Below, one piece after another: positions 55,301-62,219 of a stretch of DNA of 64,000 nt. The translations under genes and the position numbers were made by a program. How positions within the stretch are numbered: position 1 is the first letter of the stretch; each line of letters begins with the position of its first letter. The notes under the pieces are model-generated. The model had not been told where the DNA came from. It worked only from the letters and a program-made list of their open reading frames with translations, and did no database searches. Source of the stretch: Cellulomonas sp. ES6 (lineage in GTDB: Bacteria > Actinomycetota > Actinomycetes > Actinomycetales > Cellulomonadaceae). Where the stretch lies: the NCBI RefSeq assembly GCF_030053835.1, contig NZ_CP125655.1, forward strand, positions 3,410,001 to 3,474,000, read 5' to 3'.

Positions 55301-55787
55301 CGAGGCGCGGTTCGAGCTGCAGCTGGACCGCGCGGTGGTGCGGGGCACGCTCGACCGCGTGGAGCGGGCCGCGGAGGGTCCCGAGGACGCGGGCGGCGCG
55401 GGGGGGACGCCGGTCCGGGTCGTCGACCTCAAGACCGGCCGCACGGCACCGTCCGCGCAGGAGGCGACGACCAACCCCCAGCTCGGGGCGTACCAGCTCG
55501 CCGTGGACGCCGGCACGGTCGAGGGGCTGCCCCCGGGGTCGCGCAGCGCCGGGGCACAGCTCGTCTACGTGTCGGACGTCAACAAGTCGCAGGCGGCCGT
55601 CCGGCAGCAGCCGGCGCTCGGGCCGGACACCCCCGCGGAGCCCTCGTGGGCCCGCAGCCACATCGAGGAGGTCGCCGAGCGGATGGCCGCGTCGTCCTTC
55701 GCCGCGACGGCGAACGCGCTGTGCGACCGGTGCCCCGTGCGCCGGTCGTGCCCGCTGCGGGACGAGGGCGGGCAGGTGGTGGGATGA
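52371..55787 (+). CDS. adnA: AdnA-like UvrD/RecB helicase-nuclease subunit
   Basis: 1138 aa, first of two overlapping helicase-nuclease genes that form the AdnAB double-strand-break resection motor in actinobacteria. Walker A is GAAGTGKT (residues 53-60). Walker B reads VVVDDYQEA near 280, not the DEYQD of active UvrD motors. Later helicase parts include RSFHVAVTRARR. The C-terminal RecB nuclease core is VVDLKTGRTA. Four cysteines (891, 1118, 1121, 1127, the last three in ALCDRCPVRRSCP) fit an AddB-type Fe-S cluster. GTG 52371 is 6 nt after TGGGAT. Its stop overlaps adnB (ATGA). Confidence 0.9.
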   Translation: MTVTPAAPPGPAGLRLVRPVLADVPPPVRLGADQRAVVQRLLTGGDRALLAVGAAGTGKTLLAVEAVAAALGADDDALLPSPGTPSPDEVLVLAAGRRAAAELRDRIGARVRRTTGQAMVRTAASAAFAVLRSRAALLGEPAPTLISGPEQDLALAELLAGHAAGEGVPLRWPAGVPEDALTLRAFRGELRDLLMRAAERGVGPDGLAALGERHGRPEWVAAATLYAEYLDVTTLRAGTPDAGARHDPATVVEEAAEALRAWDEELPGRPRPRWRLVVVDDYQEATEATARLLRVLQDDGARLLLLADPDEAVQTFRGATPALVGRADADGDGPGELGAHRMVLESVRRHGPALREVAGRVSQRVAVVGGAAHRRAVPVAPLDGSGPGGGGAAAADDGGPRAGGSRPGAPRDLVRTAVLPGPAQEAAWIAHALRRAHLEDGTPWAEMAVVARSGAQVTALRRALGSASVPVAVVGSDVPLRDEPAVRPLLDALRCVLGADRSGRADLADRADGTGDGLALDAGLAARLCCSPLGGMDAVGLRRLRRALRQEEVGAGGGRPSDELLVEALASPGRAATLPPAVRRPVVRLAGVLAAGRAAAADPGADAQTVLWALWEASGLADPWRRAALAGGPGGARADRDLDAVLALFRAAETFVDRMPQARAAAFLEWVEAQELPSDTIAARARRDAVAVLTPAGAAGREWDVVAVAGVQEGVWPDLRLRDSLLGSQALVDVLAGRAAPGSGTGGPDVGAARAAVLADELRSFHVAVTRARRVLLVTAVSDEDDQPSPFLDLVEPCDEDDDPRRTSAPAPLDLRGLVAGLRARLEDAVRRGEPDEGAAVVLARLADAGVPGADPDQWHGLAEPSSDAPLWPEGQRVPVSPSRVETAGTCTLRWALEAAGGTAPSSTRQSLGTLVHALAQTFPRGGREEMLAELDRRWPELGLGSGWPATLERRRAEAMVARLAGYLATAAEPLAVEARFELQLDRAVVRGTLDRVERAAEGPEDAGGAGGTPVRVVDLKTGRTAPSAQEATTNPQLGAYQLAVDAGTVEGLPPGSRSAGAQLVYVSDVNKSQAAVRQQPALGPDTPAEPSWARSHIEEVAERMAASSFAATANALCDRCPVRRSCPLRDEGGQVVG

Positions 55788-58700
55788 CGACCACGACGAG
55801 CACGACGGGCACGACGGGCACGACGACGGTGCGGCCGGCGCTCTCCGCGCACGACGTCGCCCGGCTCCTGCGGCGCGACCTGCCGACCGACGAGCAGGTC
55901 GCCGTCATCGAGTCCCCGCTGCGACCTGCGCTGGTGGTCGCGGGCGCGGGGTCGGGCAAGACGGAGACGATGGCGGCGCGCGTCGTGTGGCTGCTCGCCA
56001 ACGGGATGGTGGCGCCCGAGGAGGTGCTGGGCCTGACCTTCACCCGCAAGGCGGCCGGTGAGCTCGCGGAGCGTGTCCGCCGGCGCCTGCGCCACCTCGC
56101 GCGGGCGGCGGCGGCCGAGGGCGTGCACCTGCCGGGGCTGTCGGTCGCGGAGGACGCGGCCGACGGCGGCGCGGGGCTCCTGACCGTCGCGCGGCCGACC
56201 ATCTCCACGTACAACGCCTACGCCGCGTCGCTCGTCTCCGACCACGGGTTGCGCCTGGGCGTCGAGCCGGCCGCGCGCCTGCTCGGGGAGGCCGCGCAGT
56301 GGCAGCTCGCCAGCGAGGTGGTCGAGTCCTGGACGGCCGACCTGGACTCGGCGGCGGCCGTGTCCACGGTCGTCGAGGCCGTGCTCACCCTGTCCGGGGC
56401 GCTCGACGAGCACCTGCTGACCCCCGAGGAGGCGCGCCGGCGGATCGAGGGCATCGTGGACGCCATCGAGTCGACGCCGCCCGGCGTGCCGCCGCGGGCG
56501 CCGTACGCGAAGGTCCGCGACCTCGTCGCGTCGCTGCGGGAGCGGCAGCGGATGCTCGACCTCGTCGCGGCGTACCGGGAGCGCAAGCGCGCCGCCGACG
56601 CCCTCGACTTCGGCGACCAGGTGGCCGTCGCCGCCCGGCTCGCCCGCGACGTCCCGGAGGTCGCGGCGGGGGAGCGGGCGCGGTTCCGCGTGGTGCTGCT
56701 CGACGAGTACCAGGACACCTCGTACGCCCAGCTGGTCCTGCTGTCCGCGCTGTTCGGTGCCGGCCACCCGGTCACCGCCGTCGGCGACCCGCACCAGTCG
56801 ATCTACGGCTGGCGCGGCGCGAGCGCCGGCGGGCTCGAGCGGTTCCCCACGGACTTCCCGGACGTGGCGCCCGACGGCGACCGCCGGCCGTCCGCCGTCT
56901 ACGCGCTGTCCACCTCCTGGCGCAACGACGTGCGGGTGCTCGACGCGGCCAACCACGTCGCCGGGCCGCTGCGCCGGCCGGACCGCGCCCGCGTCACGCT
57001 GCCCACGCTCGCGCCCCGCCCCGGAGCCGGACCCGGCGACGTGGTCGCGCACCTCGCCCCGACCCTGGAGGAGGAGGCCCAGGCCGTCGCGGACTTCGTG
57101 GCCGCGCGCTGGCGCCCCGAGCGCGGCCGCGGCGTGCTGCCGGGCGCCGACGGCGCGCCGTCGCCCGACGGCTCGCGGGTCACCGCCGCGGTGCTGTGCC
57201 GCAAGCGCGCCCAGTTCCCCGTCCTGCACCGGGCGCTGCGCGCGGCCGGGCTGCCCGTCGAGGTCGTCGGGCTGGGCGGCCTGCTCGCCACCCCGGAGGT
57301 CGTGGACGTCGTCGCGCTGCTCCAGGCGGCGCACGACCCGTCCCGCGGCGACGCCCTCATGCGCCTGCTCACGGGCGCCCGCACGCGGCTCGGCGCGGCC
57401 GACCTGCACGCGCTCGCCGACTGGTCCGCCCACCTCGCGCGCGGACTGGACCGGCGGTCCGTCGCGGCGGGCACCGCCACGGCGGCGGCAGGCGCAGCGG
57501 CCAGCGTCGACGCGGGCGTGCTCGCGGGCGGGGACGTGCCGGCGGGCGGGGACGTGCCCGCCGCGGGAGTCGCGCCCGCCGGCGCCACGACGCCCGCGGG
57601 CACGCGCCCCGGCGCCGTCGCCGACCCGCCGGCCCCCGTGGTCGCCGACGTGGTGGACGAGCGCAGCATCGTCGACGCGGTCGACTCCCCACCGCCGCCC
57701 GGCTGGACCGGTCCCTCGGGCCGGCGGCTCACCCCCGCCGGCCTGGCCCGCGTCGTCGACCTCGGCGCCGTGCTGCGCGCGGTGCGCCAGCACACCTACC
57801 TCTCCCTGCCGGAGCTCGTCGGGCACGCCGAGCGGCTCTGGGGGCTCGACATCGAGGTCGCGGCGCGCCCGGGCCTGAGCCCGGGCCGTGCCCGCGCGCA
57901 CCTCGACGCGTTCCGCGAGGTGGCCGTGCGGTACTCCGACGCCACGGACGACCCGAGCCTGGGCGGGTTCCTCGCCTGGCTGGAGTCGGCGGACGCCCAC
58001 GAGCATGGGCTCGACATGCCCGTCGCCGAGCCCGACCCCGACGCGGTGCAGCTCATCACCGTGCACGCGGCGAAGGGCCTGGAGTGGGACGTCGTCGCCG
58101 TGGCCGGCCTCGTGGACGGCGGCCTGCCGGCGACGCGCACGCAGGGCAAGGACGGGCCGACCGACTCCGCGTGGCTGACGGGGCTCGGTGAGCTCCCCTA
58201 CCCGCTGCGCGGCGACCGGGCGGACCTGCCCGACCTCGCCTACGCCGGCGCCGCCGACCCGAAGGACCTGGAGGAGCGGCGCCGGCGGTTCCTGCAGGAC
58301 GCCGGCGCGCACCAGGTGGCCGAGGAGCGCCGCCTGGCGTACGTGGCCTTCACGCGCGCGCGCTCGGCCCTGCTGCTCACCGGTGCGTGGTGGGGCGACG
58401 GCAGCCGCCCGCGCCCGCCGTCGCTGTTCCTCACGGAGGTGGTCGAGGCCGGTCTCGCGCGGGTCGCGGGGTGGGCGACGGCGCCCGACGACGACCACGC
58501 GAACCCGCGCACCGAGGAGGCCGCGTCGGCCACGTGGCCCGCGGACCCGTTCTCCGGGCCCGGTGACGGCGCCCCGTCGCGCCGCCCGGCGGTCGAGGCC
58601 GCGGCGGCCGCGGTCCGCGCGGCACGGACCGGCGACCGCCCTGTGGACCCGACCCCCTGGGACCGCACGGTCGAGCTGCTGCTCGCGGAGCAGGAGGCGG

Positions 58701-59347
58701 AGTCGCGACCCCGGCCCGAGGTGGAGCTCCCCGCGCACCTGTCCGCGTCCGCGGTGGTGCGGCTCGCGGCGGACCGGGCGGAGTTCGCCCGGGCGCTGCG
58801 CCGGCCGGTGCCGCAGCGCCCGTCCCCGCAGGCCCGCCGCGGCACGCAGTTCCACGCCTGGGTGGAGGGGTTCTTCGGTGCGCCCGCCCTCGTCGACCTG
58901 GACGACCTGCCCGGCGCCGACGACGACTCGGTGGCCGTGGACGCCGACGAGGCGGCGCTGCGGGCGGCCTTCCTGTCCACCCCGTGGGCGGCGCTCGAGC
59001 CGGTCGCCGTGGAGGTCGACGTGGAGACCACCGTCGCCGGCTACGTGCTGCGCTCGCGGATCGACGCGGTGTTCCCCGACCCGGACCGGCCCGGCGTCCC
59101 CGGGGCGGTCGTCGTCGTGGACTGGAAGACCGGCGCGCCGCCGGCCGACCCCGCCGCCACCGCCGTCCGGGAGCTGCAGCTCGCGGTGTACCGGCTCGCG
59201 TGGTCCCGCTGGACCGGCACGCCGCTCGACCGGGTGGACGCGGCGTTCTGCTACGTCGGCGCTCGGCGGACCGTCCGCCCGGAGCGGCTGCTCGGGGCCG
59301 ACGAGATCGAGGGCCTGCTGCTGTCCGCCACGGCCCCGCCCGCCTGA
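55784..59347 (+). CDS. adnB: AdnB-like UvrD/RecB helicase-nuclease subunit
   Basis: 1187 aa. Intact superfamily 1 motor: Walker A VVAGAGSGKTETMAARVVW, FTRKAAGEL (Ia), LLDEYQDTSYAQLVL (II), VGDPHQSIYGWRGAS (III), VHAAKGLEWDVVAVAG (V), RRLAYVAFTRARSALL (VI). The C-terminal nuclease has RGTQFHAWVEGFF, YVLRSRIDAVFPDP and VVVDWKTGAPP with QLAVYRLAW. Partner of AdnA in end resection. An Ala/Gly/Pro-rich insertion lies near residues 560-630. ATG 55784 overlaps the adnA stop. Confidence 0.93.
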   Translation: MTTTTSTTGTTGTTTVRPALSAHDVARLLRRDLPTDEQVAVIESPLRPALVVAGAGSGKTETMAARVVWLLANGMVAPEEVLGLTFTRKAAGELAERVRRRLRHLARAAAAEGVHLPGLSVAEDAADGGAGLLTVARPTISTYNAYAASLVSDHGLRLGVEPAARLLGEAAQWQLASEVVESWTADLDSAAAVSTVVEAVLTLSGALDEHLLTPEEARRRIEGIVDAIESTPPGVPPRAPYAKVRDLVASLRERQRMLDLVAAYRERKRAADALDFGDQVAVAARLARDVPEVAAGERARFRVVLLDEYQDTSYAQLVLLSALFGAGHPVTAVGDPHQSIYGWRGASAGGLERFPTDFPDVAPDGDRRPSAVYALSTSWRNDVRVLDAANHVAGPLRRPDRARVTLPTLAPRPGAGPGDVVAHLAPTLEEEAQAVADFVAARWRPERGRGVLPGADGAPSPDGSRVTAAVLCRKRAQFPVLHRALRAAGLPVEVVGLGGLLATPEVVDVVALLQAAHDPSRGDALMRLLTGARTRLGAADLHALADWSAHLARGLDRRSVAAGTATAAAGAAASVDAGVLAGGDVPAGGDVPAAGVAPAGATTPAGTRPGAVADPPAPVVADVVDERSIVDAVDSPPPPGWTGPSGRRLTPAGLARVVDLGAVLRAVRQHTYLSLPELVGHAERLWGLDIEVAARPGLSPGRARAHLDAFREVAVRYSDATDDPSLGGFLAWLESADAHEHGLDMPVAEPDPDAVQLITVHAAKGLEWDVVAVAGLVDGGLPATRTQGKDGPTDSAWLTGLGELPYPLRGDRADLPDLAYAGAADPKDLEERRRRFLQDAGAHQVAEERRLAYVAFTRARSALLLTGAWWGDGSRPRPPSLFLTEVVEAGLARVAGWATAPDDDHANPRTEEAASATWPADPFSGPGDGAPSRRPAVEAAAAAVRAARTGDRPVDPTPWDRTVELLLAEQEAESRPRPEVELPAHLSASAVVRLAADRAEFARALRRPVPQRPSPQARRGTQFHAWVEGFFGAPALVDLDDLPGADDDSVAVDADEAALRAAFLSTPWAALEPVAVEVDVETTVAGYVLRSRIDAVFPDPDRPGVPGAVVVVDWKTGAPPADPAATAVRELQLAVYRLAWSRWTGTPLDRVDAAFCYVGARRTVRPERLLGADEIEGLLLSATAPPA

Positions 59348-59461
59348 GCGCGCGCCGCCCACCCGCGTCGGTCCTGCGGCCGAGGTCCGCTCCGAGCGCG
59401 CGCCGCCCGGTCCCGGTCGGTCCTGCGGCCGCGACCCGCCCGAGCCGACGCCGCCCGTGCG
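59346..59461. repeat. 48-bp tandem repeat after adnB
   Basis: Units begin with gagcgcgcgccgccc at 59346 and 59394, with a shared gtcggtcctgcggccg inside each; a shortened third starts at 59442. The array fills the space between the convergent adnB and phosphotransferase stops. Confidence 0.8.
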
Positions 59462-59462
59462 T

Positions 59463-60398
59463 TCAGCTCGAGGCGGTGCCCTGCTCCGCCACGTCGCGGG
59501 TCTGCTCGTCGAGCTCGTCGAGCATCTGCACGGCGTCCGCGACCACCTCGTCGTCGCCGGACCGCACGCCGTACAGCAGCCACCGCGCGAGCGCCAGCTC
59601 CCCGGCGAGCAGCGCCCGCTCCGCGAGGTGCGGGTCCTTCAGCTCGGTGCGCCGCAGCTGGTAGGCCTCCATGACGGAGTCCACCGCCTCCTGGGGTGCG
59701 GCCACGAGCAGCCACGCCAGGTCGTCCGCGGGGTCCGCCACCTTCGCCTCGCCCCACGCGACCACGCCCGTGACGGCACCGTCCGCCACCAGCACGTGGT
59801 CCGCCGACAGGTCACCGTGCACGACGGTCGGGATGAACTTCCACAGGGAGACGTCCTCGAGGCGCTCCTCCCACCGGCGCAGCAGGGTCGCGGGCACCCG
59901 CCCGGTGCGGGCGGCCTCGTCCACCTCGGCCTGACGGCGCTGGCGGTAGGCGGCCGCGTCGTACACGGGCAGCCCGGCGTCCTCGACGACCGACACCGGG
60001 AGCTCGTGGAGCGCGGCGATCGACCGGCCGAGGGACGCGGCGACGCCCGGGCCGGGCTGCAGCCGCTCGAGCGCGATCTCGCGCCCGGGCAGCTCGCGGT
60101 GCACGACCACCCGGCCGCCCTCCTCGAGGGGAGCCGCGCCGGCCACGCGCGGTACGTCGAACGGCAGCCGGCCGGCGTCGACCTGCTCGGCGAGCGCACC
60201 CAGCAGCACCAGCTCGGCCTCGAGCGCCGCGCCGGCTGCCGCCGAGCGGGGCGCGCGGACGACCCAGTGCCGGCGCTGGGTGTCGGTCACGAGCGCGACG
60301 TCGTCGTCCCCGGCGCCGCCGCCGGGACGCACCTCGCGCGCGTCGAAGCCGGGGACGGCGACGGTCGCGAGGGCGGCGAGGGCGAGGGGTGAACGCAC
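59463..60398 (-). CDS. Phosphotransferase of the aminoglycoside/macrolide kinase fold
   Basis: 311 aa, APH/Mph-like. Brenner motif is VVHGDLSADHVLV (catalytic Asp present, the usual Asn replaced by Asp). The next motif reads GVVAWGEAKVADPADDLAWL: the metal-binding Asp that normally stands before Trp is Ala. Activity may be altered or lost, or the downstream acidic residues may replace it. Found commonly beside adnB and nudC; the substrate is unknown and a resistance role is not shown. GTG 60398 is 6 nt after TACCCT (leaderless). Confidence 0.85.
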   Translation of the reverse strand: MRSPLALAALATVAVPGFDAREVRPGGGAGDDDVALVTDTQRRHWVVRAPRSAAAGAALEAELVLLGALAEQVDAGRLPFDVPRVAGAAPLEEGGRVVVHRELPGREIALERLQPGPGVAASLGRSIAALHELPVSVVEDAGLPVYDAAAYRQRRQAEVDEAARTGRVPATLLRRWEERLEDVSLWKFIPTVVHGDLSADHVLVADGAVTGVVAWGEAKVADPADDLAWLLVAAPQEAVDSVMEAYQLRRTELKDPHLAERALLAGELALARWLLYGVRSGDDEVVADAVQMLDELDEQTRDVAEQGTASS

Positions 60399-60593
60399 CG
60401 TCCCAGGGTAGGACCCGCGCCCGCGCTCGGCCGCCCGCACGGGAACCTGGGCGTGTCCTGCGGCGTCGCCCGGGCACTCCGGGGCGACCGGGCCGGTGCC
60501 GCGGGGGGAGCGGCGCGGGCACGGCGCGGGCACGGCGTCCGCACCGTGCGGGCGCGGTGCGCGGCGTCCGCGCCCGACGCGTACGGTGGCGGC

Positions 60594-61739
60594 GTGTTCG
60601 CCTCCGACCTCCCCCTGTCCCGCACGGTCACGGACCGCGCGGCCGACCTCCGCGGCGACGAGGACCTGCTGGGCCGCCTGCTCGACGACCCGTCGACCCG
60701 GGTGCTGCTCGTCTCCGGAGGCCGCGTCGTGACGCGCTCGCGGCCCGGGCGCCGCCGCGCGCTCGCCCTGTACCCGCCGCAGGAGGCGGCCCTGCGCGCG
60801 CCGAGCGGGTCGCTCGCGGAGCGCTGGGCGTTCCTCGGGTACGACGACGCGGACCAGGTGCCCGGCGTGGCTCCCGGCGAGCGCCGGCCCGCCGGACCGG
60901 CGTACCTCGCGCACCACGTCCCCGAGGAGGCCGCGGCGGCGCTGCCCGCCGGCGACGGGTGGGCCGCCCTGCGCGAGGTCGGCGCCGAGCTGTCGGCACG
61001 GGACGCGGGCCTCGCCACCGCGGCCGTCGCGCTGTACGAGTGGCACGTGCGCCACCCGCGCTGCCCCCGGTGCGGCGCGGTCACGTACACGGTGCAGAGC
61101 GGGTGGGTCCGGCGCTGCGTCGCGGACGGCTCCGACCACTACCCGCGGACGGACCCCGCCGTGATCATGGCGGTGGTCGACGACGACGACCGCCTGCTGC
61201 TCGCGAACTCGGCGGCGTGGCCCACGCACCGGTTCTCGACGCTGGCGGGGTTCGTGGAACCGGGCGAGTCCGTCGAGCACGCGATCCGGCGCGAGGTGCG
61301 CGAGGAGTCGGCGGTGGTGGTCGGGGAGGTCGAGTACCGGGGCAGCCAGCCGTGGCCGTTCCCCGCCTCGCTGATGCTCGGGTTCCGGGCGCGCGCGCTG
61401 ACCACGGAGATCACGGTGGACGGCGACGAGCTGCGGGCCGCCCGCTGGTTCGACCGGGACCTGCTGCGGGCGGAGGTCGGGCGCGGCGCAGTGGTGCTGC
61501 CGCCGGGGACGTCGATCGCGCGGGCTCTCATCGAGGACTGGTTCGGCGGCCCCCTCCCGGGCGACCCGCTGCGGGACGGGTGGAACCGCGGTGCGGTGCC
61601 GCCCGAGGGCTCGGGCGCGGCGGCGGGCCGTCCGCCCGCGACCGCCGGGGACGCTGCGAGCCCCGGGAGCGCGGCGCCTCGCGACCCGGCCCCGCCGGCG
61701 CCGGCCGACGGGCGGCGGCCCCGGGGCACGGCGCGCTGA
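60594..61739 (+). CDS. nudC: NAD+ diphosphatase (NudC)
   Basis: 381 aa. Splits NADH/NAD+ into NMN(H) and AMP and can remove NAD caps from RNA. The zinc ribbon is HPRCPRCGAVTY with a later Cys in VRRCVADG; the fourth ligand is not a clear Cys. The Nudix box is GFVEPGESVEHAIRREVREE. The family signature SQPWPFPASLMLGF follows. The last ~60 residues are an Ala/Pro-rich tail. GTG 60594 is 6 nt after TACGGT (leaderless). Same neighbourhood as mycobacterial Rv3199c. Confidence 0.94.
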   Translation: MFASDLPLSRTVTDRAADLRGDEDLLGRLLDDPSTRVLLVSGGRVVTRSRPGRRRALALYPPQEAALRAPSGSLAERWAFLGYDDADQVPGVAPGERRPAGPAYLAHHVPEEAAAALPAGDGWAALREVGAELSARDAGLATAAVALYEWHVRHPRCPRCGAVTYTVQSGWVRRCVADGSDHYPRTDPAVIMAVVDDDDRLLLANSAAWPTHRFSTLAGFVEPGESVEHAIRREVREESAVVVGEVEYRGSQPWPFPASLMLGFRARALTTEITVDGDELRAARWFDRDLLRAEVGRGAVVLPPGTSIARALIEDWFGGPLPGDPLRDGWNRGAVPPEGSGAAAGRPPATAGDAASPGSAAPRDPAPPAPADGRRPRGTAR

Positions 61740-61762
61740 ACCCTGCGGGGCGCAGCCCGCCC

Positions 61763-61808
61763 ACCCCGGCGGGCCCGAGGCGCGCCCGCCCCTCGGGCCC
61801 GCCGGGGT
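61763..61808. terminator. Bidirectional terminator, 18-bp stem
   Basis: Perfect 18-bp arms (61763-61780, 61791-61808) around a 10-nt loop, between convergent nudC and the mycoredoxin gene. Confidence 0.85.
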
Positions 61809-61833
61809 TCGCCGGCCGTGCCGCGCGGCGGCG

Positions 61834-62100
61834 TCAGGCGCCGAGGCGCTCCTTCACCTGCACCAGCGACGGGTTCGTCGCCGCGCTGCCGTCCGGGAAC
61901 AGCACGGTGGGCACCGTCTGGTTGCCGCCGTTGACCTGCTCGACGAACGCCGCGGCGTCCGGCTGCTGCTCGATGTCGACCTCGCTGTACGCGATGCCCG
62001 CGGAGTCGAGCTGCGTCTTGAGCCGGCGGCAGTAGCCGCACCAGGTCGTCGAGTACATCGTCACGGTGCCCGCGGCGGGCAGGTCCTGCGTGGTGGTCAT
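61834..62100 (-). CDS. Mycoredoxin (glutaredoxin-like protein)
   Basis: 88 aa thioredoxin-fold protein with active site STTWCGYCRRL (CXXC), NQTVPTVLFPDGS with the cis-Pro, and ATNPSLVQVKERL at the end, the pattern of mycoredoxin-1 (Rv3198A). It reduces protein-mycothiol mixed disulphides in the cytoplasm. ATG 62100 has a gaagg site. It is divergent from the uvrD2-type helicase gene, as expected for this neighbourhood. Confidence 0.93.
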   Translation of the reverse strand: MTTTQDLPAAGTVTMYSTTWCGYCRRLKTQLDSAGIAYSEVDIEQQPDAAAFVEQVNGGNQTVPTVLFPDGSAATNPSLVQVKERLGA

Positions 62101-62219
62101 CGTCAGCCTTCGTCGGTCGGTCGGTCGTGCCACCGGGGCAACGCCGGGGGGCCGCGTCATCTTCCCGGGCCTGGGGACGACGGCGCGACCTGTCGGTGCG
62201 GGGTGCGAGGATCGGGGCG

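Noticed and set aside
55565..59362. 1265-codon minus-strand open frame opposite adnB
   Set aside because: Shadow; all helicase motifs are on the plus strand.
59463..60398. Antibiotic resistance gene
   Set aside because: Only the fold is shared; motifs deviate and the neighbourhood is housekeeping.
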